A DNA stretch of 64,000 bases from Actinoplanes missouriensis 431 (GTDB lineage: Bacteria; Actinomycetota; Actinomycetes; Mycobacteriales; Micromonosporaceae), in NCBI RefSeq assembly GCF_000284295.1, contig NC_017093.1:8122001-8186000 (forward strand). The letters run 5' to 3'. A model generated the notes under the pieces. That model was not told the origin of the DNA and ran no database searches. It saw nothing but the letters and a program-made list of their open reading frames with translations. Each line of letters opens with the position of its first letter. The first letter of the stretch is position 1. A program made the position numbers and the translations under genes. This document shows, piece by piece, positions 35,474-43,371 of this stretch.

Positions 35474-37465
35474 CTATCGGCCACGGACTTGCCGCGGCGG
35501 TTGTGGCCCTCCGGTCGTGGCCGCTGCGGGATCGAACGATCCCCGTTCGGCCAGTCGGTACGTATCTCTACCCGAGTTCTTCGCCGCGTAAAGCGCAACG
35601 TCCGCGGCGTCGAGGACCTCCTGTGCGGTGTTCCCATGTTCCGGGAAGACCGCGATGCCGATCGAGACACTGATCGAGATGCGGTCGTCGAGATCAGGAC
35701 GGCGTGGGTCGATCGGCACGGGCCAGTCGCGAACGGCCGCGCCGAGCCGTTCGGCCACGATCACTCCACCGTACGCGTCGGTCTCCGGCAGCAGTACCAC
35801 GAACTCCTCACCACCCTGGCGGAACGCCACATCCACCTCGCGCAGCCCGATCCGGATGCGCCGGGCGAATTCGCCGAGCACCAGGTCACCGGCGGTGTGC
35901 CCGTACGTGTCGTTCACCTCCTTGAAGTGATCGAGGTCGAGCACCAGGACGGTCAGCATCCGGCCGAACCGGCTCGCCCGCTCCACCTCGCGCCGCAGCA
36001 CCTCGCGCAGGTAACGGTAGTTCCACAGTCCGGTGAGCGGGTCGGTCAGCGACAGCCGCTGCGCCTCCTCGTGCACCCGCACGTTGTTCACCGCCACCCC
36101 GGCCTGCCCCGCGAAGGTGCGCAGGGTCCGCAGATCGGTGTCCTCGAAGGCCGGGCTGCCGAGCCGGTCGTAGAGCGCCAGCACCCCGAGCGTTCCGGGT
36201 CCCGGCTCGCCCTCGGCGTCCGGGTTCGGCGGCGCGCAGATCGGCACGGCGAGATACGACTCACATGCCGGCTCGTCGTCGCTCGTCGCGCCCGTCCCCT
36301 GCAGCGGCGCGCCGGTCGACGCCACCGTGCCCAGCACTCCGCGTCCGGCGACCAGCCGGCGCTGCGCCAGCTCGGCGGCGGGCAGGTCCCACTCACCTGT
36401 CAGCCCGGCGCCACACCGCACCGCCAGCCGCCCGTCCGGCTCGGCGAGCAGGATCAGACCGGCCCGGGCGCCGGTCGCGGTCATCGCGGTCCGCAGGATC
36501 ACCGGGAGGATCCGGTCCAGGTCGTGGGTGCTGGACAGGGTGTCGCCGAGGATCGCCAGGTGCCGCCGGAGCTGGTCCCGGCTCGCGGTCAGCGCCTGTA
36601 CGTAGGACTGCAGCTCCCGGGTCATCCGGTTGAACGTGCCGGCCAGCCGGCCCAGCTCGTCCGGTCGCGGGATCGGCACCCGGGTGTCCAGGTCGCCGTT
36701 GGCCACCCGGTCCGCGGCCCAGGCCAGGTCACCGAGCGGCCGGGTGGTGGACCGGGCCAGCCAGCGAGCGGCGAGCATCGCCGCCAGGGCGGTCACCAGC
36801 ACGATCAGGAGCAGGATCGCGTACCGCACGGTGGGGTCGGCGGCCGGCACGGTCAGGATCAGCGGCAGCGGCTGGCCGGGCTCGGCGGTCAGTCCACGGA
36901 CGCCCGCGCCGCTGCCGGCTGCGGGCGCGCCCAGGGTCACCGCCACGCCGCCCACCGCGCCGATGCGGGCCAGCAGGGCGCCGTCCACGCGCTGTGCGGC
37001 CATCACGGTCACCTCGGGGGTCGTGCCCGCCTGCGGCGTCGTGGCGAGCGCGGCGAGCGCGGTGACGGCGCCGGGTGCCGGCTCGGCGCAGTTCTGCCAG
37101 CCGATCGGGCGACCGCCCTTCTCGAGCATCTCCTCGCGGCTGGCCCCGCGCGGGCGGGAGGATTCCGGCTGCTGATCAGGACCGGTCATGCGGATCGCCG
37201 TCGCCAGGCCCCGGGCGATCAGCTGATCGGCGACGGCGGAACGCTCGGTAGCCGGAACCACCGCCACCGCGTCCGCAGCCGCCTGAAGTTGGCGACAGAC
37301 AGCACTCACGGCGGCACCCACGGTGATAGCGGCGTGGTCGAGGCGCTCGGCCGTCCGTTCGCGGCTCACGGCACCGACGGTGAGGGCGACGAAGATGGAC
37401 CCGAGCAAGACCGGACCGAGCACGACCACCAGGAACGCGCTGGTTAGCCGGCCACGAAGTGTCAC
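35474..37465 (-). CDS. Membrane-bound GGDEF diguanylate cyclase with HAMP and GAF domains
   Basis: 663 residues from GTG 37465, which has GGGAGGAAGT directly upstream; the open frame extends far beyond but without support. Two membrane segments (about 8-28 and 235-260) enclose an extracytoplasmic sensor region of about 200 residues. Then HAMP (265-315), a GAF domain (about 340-490), and a C-terminal GGDEF domain with FRQGGEEFVVLLPETD. RxxD lies five residues before GGEEF (REVD), so the product-inhibition I-site is present. No EAL domain. It should synthesise c-di-GMP, which in Actinobacteria controls development. Divergent from 5-FCL. Confidence 0.93.
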   Translation of the reverse strand: MTLRGRLTSAFLVVVLGPVLLGSIFVALTVGAVSRERTAERLDHAAITVGAAVSAVCRQLQAAADAVAVVPATERSAVADQLIARGLATAIRMTGPDQQPESSRPRGASREEMLEKGGRPIGWQNCAEPAPGAVTALAALATTPQAGTTPEVTVMAAQRVDGALLARIGAVGGVAVTLGAPAAGSGAGVRGLTAEPGQPLPLILTVPAADPTVRYAILLLIVLVTALAAMLAARWLARSTTRPLGDLAWAADRVANGDLDTRVPIPRPDELGRLAGTFNRMTRELQSYVQALTASRDQLRRHLAILGDTLSSTHDLDRILPVILRTAMTATGARAGLILLAEPDGRLAVRCGAGLTGEWDLPAAELAQRRLVAGRGVLGTVASTGAPLQGTGATSDDEPACESYLAVPICAPPNPDAEGEPGPGTLGVLALYDRLGSPAFEDTDLRTLRTFAGQAGVAVNNVRVHEEAQRLSLTDPLTGLWNYRYLREVLRREVERASRFGRMLTVLVLDLDHFKEVNDTYGHTAGDLVLGEFARRIRIGLREVDVAFRQGGEEFVVLLPETDAYGGVIVAERLGAAVRDWPVPIDPRRPDLDDRISISVSIGIAVFPEHGNTAQEVLDAADVALYAAKNSGRDTYRLAERGSFDPAAATTGGPQPPRQVRGR

Positions 37466-37547
37466 ACTTCCTCCCGGGAGTGGCCCTCTTTTCCAGCGAT
37501 GCTGACATAGTGTGCACCGTTTGCCGCTTTTCAAAAGGGGGTGTTGC

Positions 37548-38159
37548 ATGTCGGATTTAGCCGGTGACGCGGAAAAATCACCACAAAACAAGATCGCTCT
37601 GCGCGCGCGGCTGCTCACGGCGCGTCGATCACTTTCGGACGCAGAGCTCGCTTCGTCAGCCGCCAAGATCCACAGCAACACCCTTTCCCTGGTACGGGAT
37701 CTCGCCCCGTCAACCATCGCCGCCTACTCCCCGGTCGGCACCGAGCCCGGCGGTCCCGGCCTGCCCGGACTGGTCGCCGCGGCGCTGCCACCCGGCGGCC
37801 GGCTCCTGCTGCCGGTGCTGCTGCCCGACAACGATCTCGACTGGGCCCGGTTCGACGGATCGCTCGACTCAGGGCCGCGCGGCCTCCGGGAGCCGGGCGG
37901 CCCACGGCTCGGTGCCGGCGCGATCCGGGAGGCGGACCTGGTCCTGGTGCCGGCGCTCGCGGTCGGGCCGGGTGGCGTGCGGATGGGGCGCGGCGGCGGT
38001 TCCTACGATCGCGTCCTGGCCCGGCTCGGCGATCCCGGCCCGTTCACCGTGGCTCTCCTGCACGACGGCGAGCTCGTTGACGAGGTGCCCGCGGAGCCGC
38101 ACGATCGAGCCGTCCGGGGTGTGATCACGCCCACTGGCGGCCTTGTGACGTTCTCCTGA
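37548..38159 (+). CDS. 5-formyltetrahydrofolate cyclo-ligase
   Basis: ATP-dependent conversion of 5-formyl-THF to 5,10-methenyl-THF in one-carbon metabolism. 203 residues from ATG 37548 with GGGGGTG 5 nt upstream. KIALRARLLTARRSLS, VPALAVGPGGVRMGRGGGSYDR (ATP/Mg loop) are diagnostic. The 5-FCL/FmdB/SAF gene order near galU is common in Actinobacteria. Confidence 0.93.
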   Translation: MSDLAGDAEKSPQNKIALRARLLTARRSLSDAELASSAAKIHSNTLSLVRDLAPSTIAAYSPVGTEPGGPGLPGLVAAALPPGGRLLLPVLLPDNDLDWARFDGSLDSGPRGLREPGGPRLGAGAIREADLVLVPALAVGPGGVRMGRGGGSYDRVLARLGDPGPFTVALLHDGELVDEVPAEPHDRAVRGVITPTGGLVTFS

Positions 38160-38190
38160 CTCCCCTCAGGCGGGGGCCGGAGTGGACGAA

Positions 38191-38196
38191 TTGACC
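38191..38196 (+). promoter_or_regulatory. -35 box upstream of the FmdB gene
   Basis: TTGACC; the -10 expected 17-18 nt downstream falls on the start of the CIRCE palindrome, so HrcA binding would cover the promoter. Confidence 0.4.
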
Positions 38197-38211
38197 TCCG
38201 ATGCCGCAACA

Positions 38212-38238
38212 TTGGCACTCGGAGTTGGCGAGTGCCAA
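38212..38238. promoter_or_regulatory. CIRCE operator (HrcA binding site)
   Basis: Perfect inverted repeat TTGGCACTC-N9-GAGTGCCAA, matching the CIRCE consensus TTAGCACTC-N9-GAGTGCTAA with one symmetrical change common in high-GC Actinobacteria. It ends 23 bases before the FmdB gene start. CIRCE is bound by the heat-shock repressor HrcA, normally before groES/groEL. Confidence 0.85.
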
Positions 38239-38261
38239 CAGCCGAAGGATCCGGAGGAGCC

Positions 38262-38591
38262 GTGCCTACCTACCAGTACGCCTGCACCGAGTGCGGTGAG
38301 CAGCTCGAAGCCGTGCAGTCCTTCTCAGACCCGGCGCTGACCGAGTGCCCGAACTGCCAGGGCAAGCTGCGCAAGGTGTTCAACTCCGTCGGCGTCGTCT
38401 TCAAGGGCTCCGGGTTCTACCGCACCGACTCCCGCTCCGGAAACGTGAGCGCGGAGAAGTCCGGCGCGGCGGCGTCCTCGTCGTCGACGTCCAGCGACTC
38501 GTCGTCGAGCTCGGCCGGCACGAGCAGCAGCACCCCGGCCGCGGCGTCGTCGAAGCCCGCCTCGACACCCGCCGCCAGCACGGCTTCCTGA
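38262..38591 (+). CDS. FmdB family zinc-ribbon protein
   Basis: 109 residues from GTG 38262, with GGAGGA immediately upstream. Zinc ribbon with CTECG and CPNCQ (residues about 8-37), the FNSVGVVFKGSGFYRTDSR segment of the FmdB family, then a Ser/Ala-rich unstructured tail. FmdB-type proteins are putative regulators named after an operon-linked protein of formamidase/acetamidase; their biochemical role is unknown. A CIRCE operator precedes this gene, suggesting heat-shock control, and a terminator follows. Confidence 0.9.
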   Translation: MPTYQYACTECGEQLEAVQSFSDPALTECPNCQGKLRKVFNSVGVVFKGSGFYRTDSRSGNVSAEKSGAAASSSSTSSDSSSSSAGTSSSTPAAASSKPASTPAASTAS

Positions 38592-38609
38592 GCCGCCGCG
38601 CGCATCATC

Positions 38610-38646
38610 GAGAACGCCGAGCCGTCCCCGACGGCCCGGCGTTCTC
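38610..38646 (+). terminator. Terminator of the FmdB gene
   Basis: Stem of 10 bp plus 5 bp separated by one mismatch (GAGAACGCCG / CGGCGTTCTC outer part), loop CCCCG, 18 bases after the stop. Confidence 0.75.
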
Positions 38647-38851
38647 GTGTCTGCGGGCCGCGTGTTCTTCATCGCTCCGGGCTGCCTGTTTCTCATTGCT
38701 CCGGGCTGTCTAGCACGATCGGCCGGCTCCCCGCTGATCGTCCACATCCCCAGGTTGTCCACAGGCCCCGCCACGACCGCGCCCCGGCCGCCCTAGCGTG
38801 CACTCCCGATCGACCCCCGCCGGCGGGTCGGGCGAACTCAGGGAGGCCCGG

Positions 38852-39340
38852 ATGACGGCCCGCAAAGCCTTCACCCGCCGCAACCGTCGCCGGGAACGCC
38901 TGGACCCGGTCCGCTGGCGCCGCCCGCAGCGCGGCGCCCTGGCCCGGCTCGTCCTCGCGGCGGCGTTGCTGATCACGTCCGCGGCAGTGCTCTGGTACCA
39001 GCCCACGGCCCGCGCTCCGGACCCCGCCGATCCGGCCGCGCCCACGCCGTCCGCTCAGGAGAGTGCCGCGAGTCCCGGCATCCCGGCCGGCAAGGTCGGC
39101 GTTCCGGTACGCCTGGCCGACCCCACCGCCCTCACGCTGGTCCGCCCCGGGCAGCGGGTCGATCTGTTGCGCACCGGTGACCGCAGCACGCTCGTGGCGA
39201 GCGCCGCCCTGGTCCTGGAGGTGACCGGCGCGGACGACCCGGCGACCGGCGGCCTGCTGCTGGCGCTCGACCCCGGCGAGGCAGACAGCGCGCTGGCCGG
39301 CGCGGGCGATGGTTTCGCCATCGTGATCCGCCCGGGCTGA
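38852..39340 (+). CDS. SAF domain membrane protein (CpaB/RcpC-like)
   Basis: 162 residues from ATG 38852 with GGAGG 5 nt upstream. Basic N-terminus, one membrane segment (about 33-52), then an extracytoplasmic SAF-type beta domain with VRLADPTALTLVRPGQRVDLL and a short C-terminal strand. Related to the CpaB/RcpC proteins of Flp pili, but Actinobacteria carry this single gene beside FmdB without a pilus cluster. Function unknown. Confidence 0.85.
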   Translation: MTARKAFTRRNRRRERLDPVRWRRPQRGALARLVLAAALLITSAAVLWYQPTARAPDPADPAAPTPSAQESAASPGIPAGKVGVPVRLADPTALTLVRPGQRVDLLRTGDRSTLVASAALVLEVTGADDPATGGLLLALDPGEADSALAGAGDGFAIVIRPG

Positions 39341-39351
39341 CGGTCGCCGTT

Positions 39352-39440
39352 GCGCCCGGCGTGACCGTGGTCCTTCCGCGCCCGGCGTGACCGTGGTCCA
39401 TCCGTGCCCGGCGTGACCGTGGTCGTTGCGCCCGGCTGAC
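39352..39440. repeat. 26-bp tandem repeat array
   Basis: Units beginning GCGCCCGGCGTGACCGTGGT at 39352, 39378 and 39404 (two nearly identical, third slightly changed) plus a degenerate fourth at 39428. Lies between the SAF gene stop and the stop of the 39462 gene; no coding evidence. Confidence 0.85.
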
Positions 39441-39461
39441 CACCGTGGTGATCCGCCCGGG

Positions 39462-39641
39462 TCAGCCCCAGTGCGGCGGCCGGTCCTCGTAGAGCCGGTC
39501 GTCGTTGGAGTAGCTGCGCTCGCCCCAGCCCCGCTCCGTGTCGTCGCGGGTCTGATCGGGAAGCACGGCGGCCTCCTCGGACTCGAAGTCCACCTCACGC
39601 TCGGCGTCGCTGTCCCGCTCGGGGCCATCCAGGATGTCCAC
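39462..39641 (-). CDS. Small conserved acidic protein
   Basis: 59 residues from GTG 39641, supported by a TACCCT box 7 nt upstream (leaderless). Very acidic, with REVDFESEEAAVLPDQT and GWGERSYSNDDRLYEDRPPHW. I recognise this kind of short protein as conserved in Actinobacteria, but no function is known. Divergent from the 39706 gene. Confidence 0.75.
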   Translation of the reverse strand: MDILDGPERDSDAEREVDFESEEAAVLPDQTRDDTERGWGERSYSNDDRLYEDRPPHWG

Positions 39642-39648
39642 GTCTAAG

Positions 39649-39654
39649 AGGGTA
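39649..39654 (-). promoter_or_regulatory. -10 box of small acidic protein gene (leaderless)
   Basis: TACCCT on the minus strand, 7 nt before GTG 39641. Confidence 0.45.
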
Positions 39655-39691
39655 AGCCGACGGCGGCGAGGCCGTCTTCCCCCTCCGGCTG

Positions 39692-39697
39692 TACCGT
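39692..39697 (+). promoter_or_regulatory. -10 box of 39706 gene (leaderless)
   Basis: TACCGT, 8 nt before GTG 39706. Together with the divergent box this makes a compact back-to-back leaderless promoter pair. Confidence 0.45.
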
Positions 39698-39705
39698 CGG
39701 TGAAC

Positions 39706-40035
39706 GTGACATCTCCCACCAGTGACCCGGAAGACGCGTACTGGCAGCGCCCCGATCCGGCCGCCGAGTCGCTCGGCCGCCCGGAGCGGGACGCGCCGCC
39801 CGTCACCGGAGGTCCCGCCTATCCGGGGCCGCCGCGCACCGACCCGCCCGCGCCCGGCTGGCGGCCCCCGACGATCGCCCACCCGCCGCCGCCGCGCGCC
39901 ATGCCCGGTCAGGACATCGACGCGCTCGACGAGGCGGAGGGCTCCGCCCGCACGGTGACCTACGGCGTCGGACTGGTCGCCGGCGCGATCGCGATCATCG
40001 TGACCTGCCTGCTCTGCGCCCGCGTGTTCTTCTGA
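39706..40035 (+). CDS. Tail-anchored Pro-rich hypothetical protein
   Basis: 109 residues from GTG 39706 (leaderless). The first 80 residues are Pro/Asp-rich and disordered-looking (DPEDAYWQRPDPAAESLGRP); residues 85-109 form a single C-terminal membrane segment ending LCARVFF. Small tail-anchored proteins of this type are common in Actinobacteria; function unknown. Convergent with the DUF2231 gene. Confidence 0.75.
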   Translation: MTSPTSDPEDAYWQRPDPAAESLGRPERDAPPVTGGPAYPGPPRTDPPAPGWRPPTIAHPPPPRAMPGQDIDALDEAEGSARTVTYGVGLVAGAIAIIVTCLLCARVFF

Positions 40036-40098
40036 CCGGCGGTCGTGCGGACCGCCCAGCTCCGCCACGACAGGCCTCGGCGGCGCAGCCGGCCGCGC

Positions 40099-40575
40099 TC
40101 ATGCGGGGTTCCACACCGCGGTCGCGCCGGAGTCACCGGTCTCGAAGATGTAGTAACAGTTCGCAGCGGCCAGCCCGATGATCACCACGGCGAAGCCGAT
40201 CTCGACGACCCGGGGCAACCGCGCACCGGCCCGGCCCGTCATCACGACGAGGATCAGGCTGACCACGCCGAGCGCGATCGACAGCCACATGGTGATCGTC
40301 CCGTAGTTCATGTGGTCGTCCAGAATTTCAAGAATCGGTCCGGACATGCCCTGGCCGAGCAGCCGGTTGTAGAGCTCGGTGCCGGACACCTTCGCCACCA
40401 CGGCGGCGATCGGGGCGACCACGGCGAGGATCGCGACGGCCCACCCCATCTTGGCCCGCCACCGCGCGACGACGGCGTAGACGACGCTGCCGAGAGCCAG
40501 CAGCGGCACGAAGATGACGGCGGCGTGGAGCACGAGGATATGTACCGGTAAACCATTGACCTGGTCGAACACCAT
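40099..40575 (-). CDS. DUF2231 domain membrane protein
   Basis: 158 residues with four membrane segments (about 15-33, 42-60, 88-110, 122-140). The N-terminal NGLPVHILVLHAAVIFVPLLALG carries the conserved His of DUF2231, a family sometimes linked with heme or cytochrome-like membrane proteins but unassigned. Start: AGGAGGA abuts ATG 40575, so GTG 40572 may be the true start. Confidence 0.85.
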   Translation of the reverse strand: MVFDQVNGLPVHILVLHAAVIFVPLLALGSVVYAVVARWRAKMGWAVAILAVVAPIAAVVAKVSGTELYNRLLGQGMSGPILEILDDHMNYGTITMWLSIALGVVSLILVVMTGRAGARLPRVVEIGFAVVIIGLAAANCYYIFETGDSGATAVWNPA

Positions 40576-40700
40576 TCCTCCTCGATCACGGGTCGTGCGC
40601 GGGACCAAAATACGTGAAGGCGCAACAATCTCACGTCGGGGCACTCTCGCGCAGGGCCAGGACCGGACGATCGCAACCCGGCCGTGGCACTCTTGACCGC

Positions 40701-41564
40701 ATGACGGGAGACGTCGGTCTGTTCGGTCCTGACTCGGTCACCTGGAAACTGCATCAGGAGCCGATCCTGATGCTCGGCGGGCTCCGCTCGCTCTATCTTC
40801 AGGCGCTGCACCCGCGCGCCGTCGCCGGAGTCGCGCAGAACTCGGGTTATCGCGCCGACCCGTGGGGCCGCCTGGTGCGCACCTCGAACTATGTGGGGAC
40901 GGTCGTCTACGGCAGCACCGCCGAGGTGCACGCGGCGGCGGCCCGTCTGCGCCGGCTGCACTCCCGGCTCCACGCCACCGATCCGCGCACCGGCGAGCGG
41001 TTCCGGGTGGACGAGCCCGATCTGCTGCGCTGGGTGCACGTCGCCGAGGTGGAGTCGTTCCTGAGCACGGCCGTCGACGCCGGTGTGCGGCTCACGCCCG
41101 CCGAGGTCGACGGTTACTACACCGAGCAGCGGCGTGCCGCGGAACTGGTCGGTCTCGACCCCGCGACGGTGCCGGGCACCGCCGCCGAGGTGGCGGACTA
41201 CTACGCGGCGATGCGGCCCGAGCTGGGCCTCACCCGGGACAGCGCGGAGACGGCGCTGTTCCTGACCGTGCCGCCGGTGCCGTCGACGTGGGGCGGCCGG
41301 GCGCTGCGGCTCGGCCTCACCCTCGGTCCGCCCCGCTGGGCATACCTCGGGGTCGCGAGCACGGCGATCGCGCTGCTGCCGGCGTGGGCCCGTCAGATGT
41401 ACGGCGGACTGGGCTGGCCCACCACCGACCTGGCCGCCCGCCTCTCGGTGCGTGGCCTGCGCGCTCTGCTGGCCGGCGTCCTCGCCACCCTGCCCGAGCA
41501 GTACCGGGTGGCCCCCATGCGCAAAGCAGCCCTGGAACGAGCCGGCCTCCAGCCAGCCGCCTGA
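40701..41564 (+). CDS. Oxygenase MpaB family protein (DUF2236)
   Basis: 287 residues from ATG 40701. Family features: MLGGLRSLYLQALHPRAVAGVAQNSGYRADPWGRLVRTSNYV and DLLRWVHVAEVESFL, with His residues that could bind heme as in latex-clearing protein and MpaB oxygenases. Actinobacterial members are numerous and mostly uncharacterised. No signal peptide. Divergent from DUF2231; a tandem repeat array follows the stop. Confidence 0.88.
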   Translation: MTGDVGLFGPDSVTWKLHQEPILMLGGLRSLYLQALHPRAVAGVAQNSGYRADPWGRLVRTSNYVGTVVYGSTAEVHAAAARLRRLHSRLHATDPRTGERFRVDEPDLLRWVHVAEVESFLSTAVDAGVRLTPAEVDGYYTEQRRAAELVGLDPATVPGTAAEVADYYAAMRPELGLTRDSAETALFLTVPPVPSTWGGRALRLGLTLGPPRWAYLGVASTAIALLPAWARQMYGGLGWPTTDLAARLSVRGLRALLAGVLATLPEQYRVAPMRKAALERAGLQPAA

Positions 41565-41596
41565 AACCAGCGGGGCTGAAAACCAGCGGGGCTAAC

Positions 41597-41746
41597 GGCC
41601 AGCGCGCGGAGGGCCAGCGCGCGGAGGGCCAGCGCGCGGAGGGCCAGCGCGCGGAGGGCCAGCGCGCGGAGGGCCAGCGCGCGGAGGGCCAGCGCGCGGA
41701 GGGCCAGCGGGCTGAGGGTCCGCGCGCTGAGGGCCCGCCGCGTGAA
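41597..41746. repeat. 15-bp tandem repeat array (VNTR-like)
   Basis: Seven identical copies of GGCCAGCGCGCGGAG from 41597 to 41701, then three degenerate copies to 41746. Two related 17-bp AACCAGCGGGGCT blocks lie just before. As 15 is a multiple of 3, every frame stays open, but there is no start site. Between the MpaB stop and the RecB-like gene stop. Confidence 0.95.
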
Positions 41747-41767
41747 AGCAGCCCGCTCAAACGCCCG

Positions 41768-42655
41768 CTACGCGCCCAGGTGCTCCACCGCGGTCCACGG
41801 CTCCTTCCCCGCCACGCCCGCGCCGGCCGGGCACACCTTCCGGAAGTCGCACCACCCGCACAGCGACCCCGGGTTCGTCGGGAACTCCCGGTCCGGATCG
41901 GCCCCCGCGGCCACCGCTTTCTCCGCGGCCATGATGTCGGTCGCGGTCTCCTCGGCCCGCCTGACCTGCCGGGCCAGCGACTCCTCGGTGTGCTCGTGCG
42001 CCGCGACCGTCCCGGTCGGCAGGTGGTGCAGCTCGACGCGCCGGCACGGCCGCCGGAACACCCGCTCGGCGGCGAACGCGTAGAGCGCCAGCGCCAGCGA
42101 GCCCCGCGCGTCGTCGGCGTCCAGCCCGGAACGGCCGGTCTTGTAGTCGACGATCACCGCCTCGGGACCGTCGTCGGTGGTGCGCGCGTCGATCCGGTCG
42201 GCCCGGCCGTTCAGCGCCAGCACCGCGGTCTTGGTGGCGACCACCCGCTCGACACCGAGCGGTTCCTCCTCGGGATCGAGGGTGGCGACGTAGCTCTCCA
42301 GCCACTCCAGGGCACGCCGGTAGACGGCTCGTTCCTGGTCGACGTCGCGGTATCCCTCCCGTACCCACGTGGCTTTGAGAAGCGTGGGAAGCGCGCCTGG
42401 CGCGCGCCGCTCCGCCGGCAGGGCGAACCAGTTCTTCAGCGCGGTGTGCACGCTCGCGCCCATCGAGTTGTGCGCCCACGGCGGGCCCTTGGGCGGGGTG
42501 GGGCGATCGACGTAGGAATAGCGGTAGCGGCGGGGGCAGTCGGCGAAGGCCCCGAGCTTGCTCGGCGTGCAGACGAAGAGCCGCTCCGGCATGCCGGCGA
42601 ACCCGAGCTGCTCGGGGATGGCAGCGGAGCTGGTGGCGCGTGATCGGGGGGACAC
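41768..42655 (-). CDS. RecB-family PD-(D/E)XK nuclease
   Basis: 295 residues from GTG 42655. Nuclease core: GRADRID, then VIVDYKTGRSG (D-x-K pair). One Cys near the start (FADCPRRYRYSYVD) and three near the end (CGWCDFRKVCP) match the four-Cys iron-sulfur nuclease domain of AddB/Cas4-type proteins. Acts on DNA ends as an exonuclease in that family; stand-alone copies in Actinobacteria are thought to work in repair or recombination. No helicase neighbour. Confidence 0.92.
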   Translation of the reverse strand: MSPRSRATSSAAIPEQLGFAGMPERLFVCTPSKLGAFADCPRRYRYSYVDRPTPPKGPPWAHNSMGASVHTALKNWFALPAERRAPGALPTLLKATWVREGYRDVDQERAVYRRALEWLESYVATLDPEEEPLGVERVVATKTAVLALNGRADRIDARTTDDGPEAVIVDYKTGRSGLDADDARGSLALALYAFAAERVFRRPCRRVELHHLPTGTVAAHEHTEESLARQVRRAEETATDIMAAEKAVAAGADPDREFPTNPGSLCGWCDFRKVCPAGAGVAGKEPWTAVEHLGA

Positions 42656-42702
42656 ACGACAATCCTGCCAGCACCCCCCGACAGGAACCGAACGCGAAAC
42701 CC

Positions 42703-43320
42703 TCAGAACTGCCCGCTGTACCCCTTCACGAACGCGAAGACGGCATCCGCGATGAGCTGCACCGCGATCGCCGCGAGCAGCAGACCGGCGATCCGGGTGA
42801 GCACCTCGATGCCGGCCGGGCGCAGCAGCCGCACGATGATCCCGGAGAAGCGCAGCACCAGCCAGACGGTCGCCATCACGGCGAGGATCGCGGCGGCCAG
42901 GATCAGGTGCTCGTCGAGGGACTCGGCACGCTGCACGAACAGCATCGTGGCGACGATCGCGCCGGGTCCGGCGAGCAGCGGGGTGCCGATCGGGACGAGC
43001 GCGACGTTGCTGGTGCCCACCTGGTCGGCGGGTTCGTCGGTCTTGCCGGTGAGCAGCTGCAGCGCGACCAGGACCAGCAGCAGGCCACCGGCGGCCTGGA
43101 GGGCCGGCAGCTGCACGTGGAGGTAGTCCAGCAGGGTCTGGCCGGCGATCGCGAAACCCACGATCACGCCGAGGGCGAGCAGCACGGCCTGCGTGGCGGC
43201 CTTGTTGCGGGCCTTCGCCGGCATGCTGCCGGTCAGGGCGAGGAAGACCGGAACCATGCCGGGAGGATCGACGATCACCAGCAGAGTCACGAAGAACTCG
43301 CCGAACAGCTTGACATTCAC
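42703..43320 (-). CDS. MarC family integral membrane protein
   Basis: 205 residues with six membrane segments. Motifs FFVTLLVIVDPPGMVPVFLALT near the start and VPIGTPLLAGPGAIVATMLF in the middle are typical of MarC/UPF0056. Once thought to be a multidrug resistance component; actual transport role unresolved. About 50 bases downstream of the PHP gene on the same strand. Confidence 0.93.
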   Translation of the reverse strand: MNVKLFGEFFVTLLVIVDPPGMVPVFLALTGSMPAKARNKAATQAVLLALGVIVGFAIAGQTLLDYLHVQLPALQAAGGLLLVLVALQLLTGKTDEPADQVGTSNVALVPIGTPLLAGPGAIVATMLFVQRAESLDEHLILAAAILAVMATVWLVLRFSGIIVRLLRPAGIEVLTRIAGLLLAAIAVQLIADAVFAFVKGYSGQF

Positions 43321-43371
43321 CCGATCAAGTTAGGGCGCGGCGTCCTTTTCCGCAGGCGGCTGCGGCGATCG

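Noticed and set aside
41317-41760. Frames encoding (WPSAR)n or (GQRAE)n across the 15-bp array
   Set aside because: Any 15-bp repeat without stops is open in all frames; no start site, and the flanking sequence is not gene-like.
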